From positions 27,367,001 through 27,431,000 of the forward strand of contig JAMPIT010000566.1 of assembly GCA_026261815.1 (NCBI GenBank): DNA of 64,000 nucleotides. The letters are read 5' to 3'. The notes below the pieces were generated by a model that was not told the DNA's origin, searched no databases, and worked only from the letters and a program-made list of their open reading frames with translations. How positions within the stretch are numbered: the stretch's first letter is position 1; each line of letters begins with the position of its first letter. Both the position numbers and the translations under genes were made by a program. Below, one piece after another: positions 60,848 to 64,000 of the stretch. The DNA comes from Monarcha castaneiventris obscurior (taxonomy: Eukaryota > Chordata > Aves > Passeriformes > Monarchidae).

Positions 60848-62295
60848 GTTACGAAAAATAAATTTTTTAAATTGAATTATATAGTGATGTTCATCTCTGC
60901 AAACTGCTCTCTTTGAGAATAAGCAAACAAAAAAAAAGGAAAATTGTTTCTCATTAAATGAGGTCAATTAATCTCTTTCTGAACAACAGAAAAATATTTA
61001 AAAGAAAAGAAAAAGGAAAAGATAGATTGGGGATTTTTTCTGAACACAATCTGTATCTCTTAAGAAAGAAATGTCAGTTTCAGCAGAAATGGCAAATACT
61101 GGAGTTCTCTCTTTTAGTGTTCCCTTGTTTCATTTGTGTGATTTCCCATCTGGTATTAAATTATGCTAAAATATAAAGTCTACTTCTGTCACTGTGAATT
61201 TAGATTAAATGAATGTAAATGCTTTAAAAAATAAAATGAATGCATAACATCAGAATATTGATTCATTCTAAGACTATTCTTTCTAAGACTTCTAAAATAT
61301 ACATAATTGTGGTCATAAATTCCTTTTTCCTGCACAGTACTCTGTTCCTGTCATTGCTAGCTGTATGAAAACCCTGCAATTAGTCTACTTGTTATAAACT
61401 GTGTGAATTTAAGTCTGTGTCTTTTTAATTTGATTGAAAGGTGTTCTTTTACAGCAGGTTAATTTAATCAAAAAGAAGTGCAAAGAAAATTTCTCCTTCC
61501 TGCACTGTTATTTCACTTTAGAAATATTTATCTTTTGATTGCTTAGAATTGAATTAATCTAATGGGTCAATGCAATTGGGATGATGGTGTAATCATACAC
61601 TGGAAAAAAACTTGCCAGTAACATTAATTCAATGCCCAGGTATAAAAACAAAATTAAAATAACCAAACAAAACTACAAAAACCCAAACACATGCAATATT
61701 TCTGCTGAAGATTCTAGGTAGGACTCTGACTATAATAACTGCAGCTTTTTCTGTGAAGACTTTTAAAATCATTTATGAAAACAAAGGAAAAGCTCAAGCA
61801 AGATGATTATGCAGCAAAAGAATCATGTAAATGACAGCAATGTTTTTGCAAATCTATGTTGCAAAAAAACAACCAACCAAAAAAAAATCCTTAAAAAAAT
61901 ATGTTTGAACCTCTATGAAACTTACATTTCAGTTAATTTAAAGTTGCATTACAGTAAAAACTACTTTCATCTATTTTATGTTCTAAAATTAATTCTATGT
62001 TTGAAAAGTTTTATTATTAATATACTTCTCGTTCTCACAGAAGTCACTGTCTTTGGTCAGTTCAGGTCATCTGTCCTGCCCATGTTCCCTTCTGGGTTTT
62101 TCAGCAGTTCTGCATGGGCAGAACACGAGAAACTGAGAAGTCCTTGATTTGGGGTGAGCACTGTTCAGCATCAGCCAAGACATTGTCATGATCTGGTTAT
62201 TAAAGTTCTACAAAATGCCTCTGCCCTAATTAAGGTGCAAGCAAGACCATATGCCAGCGACAATAGCATGGGTTTCATTTGATAGTAAATCAAAT
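60848..62295. other. AT-rich non-coding DNA with A/C-rich patches
   Basis: Unique-looking apart from A/C-rich patches at about 61640-61695 and 61864-61890. The 114-codon plus frame (61803-62147) has no recognised family. Confidence 0.5.
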
Positions 62296-62856
<561 letters not shown>

Positions 62857-62959
62857 ATAGGTGGGGGGGACAGAAAGAGGGCGATAGAGACAGAATAAGG
62901 AAGATATCACCACTCCCTGGATCCCAACCATGTTCTATTGATCCTCTCCAGCTGGTCTT
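62857..62959. other. Boundary between microsatellite and repeat copy B
   Basis: Short mixed sequence starting with a G run (GGTGGGGGGGACAG). It is probably the edge of copy B, comparable to 31980-32030. Confidence 0.4.
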
Positions 62960-63310
62960 CTTGGTGGTGAAGGTCCCCCCAAAAAGCATAGAGTTCAATG
63001 GGTTAATATGGCTCAGGCTAGGTAGGAAAACCCAGGCACCTCCCTGGGGGGCAGGACTTTGCCATTGTCTCTTACAACAGACTCCAGGTTTGTTGCATCA
63101 CATATAGTCCTGTGGTGCAAAGCCTCAGGAATGACTCGAGGGGCATTTTGGGGGGTCTTTGATGGATTATGACACCCCCTCAGCTGCCTTTGACGGGAAC
63201 GTCCCATGGGTGTGGCCTGTGGGGTTGGGGGTTCCGCAGCTGGGCCAGTTGTGTAAGGGAGGATGGGTGTTCACTGCCTCTGACCAGAGGTTACACCCAA
63301 AACCTCCTCC
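62960..63310 (+). repeat. Unidentified interspersed repeat, copy B
   Basis: Same-orientation homologue of 32030-32385 (block list there). It is better preserved in its GC-rich part and may continue to about 63420 (GGCTTCTGTGGGCTGTGGTC, 63352), a part not recognisable in copy A. Overlapping open frames of 62-69 codons are not convincing. Likely retroelement-derived; family not named. Confidence 0.75.
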
Positions 63311-63656
63311 CCCTCCTGCCTCATTGTGGGGAGGGGAGTCTTTGTAAACCTGGCTTCTGTGGGCTGTGGTCTCCCTGACCCCAAACTCAGCCAGGGAAGA
63401 ATCTCTGCTGTGTTTGGCTTTCTTGTGGATGCATTCATCTCCTTCCTCCTTGTTAGTTTTTTCCTAGGCCTGAGATGATTAAGTAATGGGTTTTCCCTTT
63501 ATCTAATCTTAGTGGTTTAACTTTCAGTCCAAAGCCCCAGTCAGGTATCTTCAGGGAGGTTTCTTTGGTTGTAGCTTCTTTATACAGTTTTTGTTATAAT
63601 GAGCAGAACTTTATATTAATGTTTGAGGCATGAGCTATTTCAGTCTCTGACAGACA
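63311..63656. other. Non-coding, partly repeat-like
   Basis: The first ~110 bp probably belong to copy B. The rest is T-rich and leads into the LTR fragment. Confidence 0.4.
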
Positions 63657-63765
63657 TCAACATTAGCAACGTTATCAACGTTATTTTCAGCTTAAATCTA
63701 AAAACACAGCACTGTACCAGCTACTAAGAAGAAAATTAACTCTGTCAAAGGCAAAACCACTACAA
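63657..63765 (-). mobile_element. LTR 5'-end fragment, antisense
   Basis: Plus strand reads CAACGTTATTTTCAGCTTAA (63678), CACAGCACTGTACCAGCTAC and AAGAAGAAAATTAACTCTGT, aligning with 34090-34205, which is the 5' end of the 33626-34210 LTR on the minus strand. Only about 110 bp are recognisable. Confidence 0.75.
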
Positions 63766-64000
63766 GTGTCCACAAAGTCCAGAATGGAAGAACAAGGATC
63801 AAACTAATACAAATTTATATGAAATGGACCTTCCAATTTTTTAGTTGCATTTGTTAACAGAGACATCCTGGTTTATATACTTATGATACAAAAAAGAGGA
63901 AATAATAAGAACTGTGTCTTTAGCTGCTGTGTAGACAGTTTCATTTATGCCTCAGGGGTACCAATCTGTTGGCAAGGACAAGTAAGAATACCAATGCTCC
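63766..64000. other. AT-rich non-coding DNA
   Basis: Nothing recognised up to the window edge. Confidence 0.5.

Overview
This window looks like a non-coding, AT-rich stretch of a bird genome, most likely a songbird (passerine) macrochromosome gene desert or a very long intron. The assignment rests on its interspersed repeats. There are many fragments of a CR1-type LINE, both 3' ends and decayed ORF2/reverse transcriptase, including 3' termini with the ATTCTATG-type tail. There are also several families of solo endogenous-retrovirus LTRs whose sequence I recognise as avian. The family calls are from memory; the repeat boundaries, target-site duplications and in-window homologies are read directly from the sequence. 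I found no convincing protein-coding exon, tRNA, rRNA, CRISPR array or bacterial-type operon. The longest open frames lie in simple repeats, LTRs or CR1 remnants.

Layout. Positions 1-13.0 kb are mostly unique AT-rich sequence with one antisense CR1 end (3180-3585), an A/C-rich tract (5130-5310) and a small hairpin (8428-8472). Positions 13.0-21.2 kb are repeat-dense: a complete 1.1-kb solo LTR with a perfect 5-bp target duplication (13002-14110), a CR1 ORF2-3' end fragment (14402-15062), two older truncated copies of the same LTR family (15928-16410 on +, 19143-19622 on -) and a CR1 3' end (20916-21146). Positions 21-30 kb are unique and AT-rich apart from an LTR end at 23896. Positions 30.7-34.2 kb hold a probable LTR, copy A of an unidentified repeat, a 20-bp-stem hairpin and a solo LTR with a near-perfect 5-bp duplication (33626-34210). 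Positions 34-42 kb are unique, with a short GC-rich island at 37.7-37.96 kb. Positions 42.2-45.9 kb hold a probable LTR and a 73-bp direct duplication whose copies start 2,796 bp apart. Positions 47-53 kb have CR1 ends, a probable LTR and a long A/C-rich tract.

At 54.0-55.4 kb an antisense CR1 is interrupted by an LTR with 4-bp target duplications and by a second insertion bounded by inverted repeats. At 57.6-59.1 kb a CR1 3' end is split around a GC-rich ERV remnant that carries a 12-copy, 18-bp minisatellite. Positions 60.4-64.0 kb hold another LTR, a ~560-bp purine (GGAA/GAAA) microsatellite, copy B of the unidentified repeat and an LTR 5' end.

No set of genes works together here. What the window does record is transposon history: nesting order, solo-LTR formation, local duplication and simple-repeat expansion. 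I see no previously undescribed biological system. The most unusual items are the 73-bp split duplication, the minisatellite open in all six frames inside an ERV remnant, the unidentified repeat pair and the nested CR1/LTR locus.
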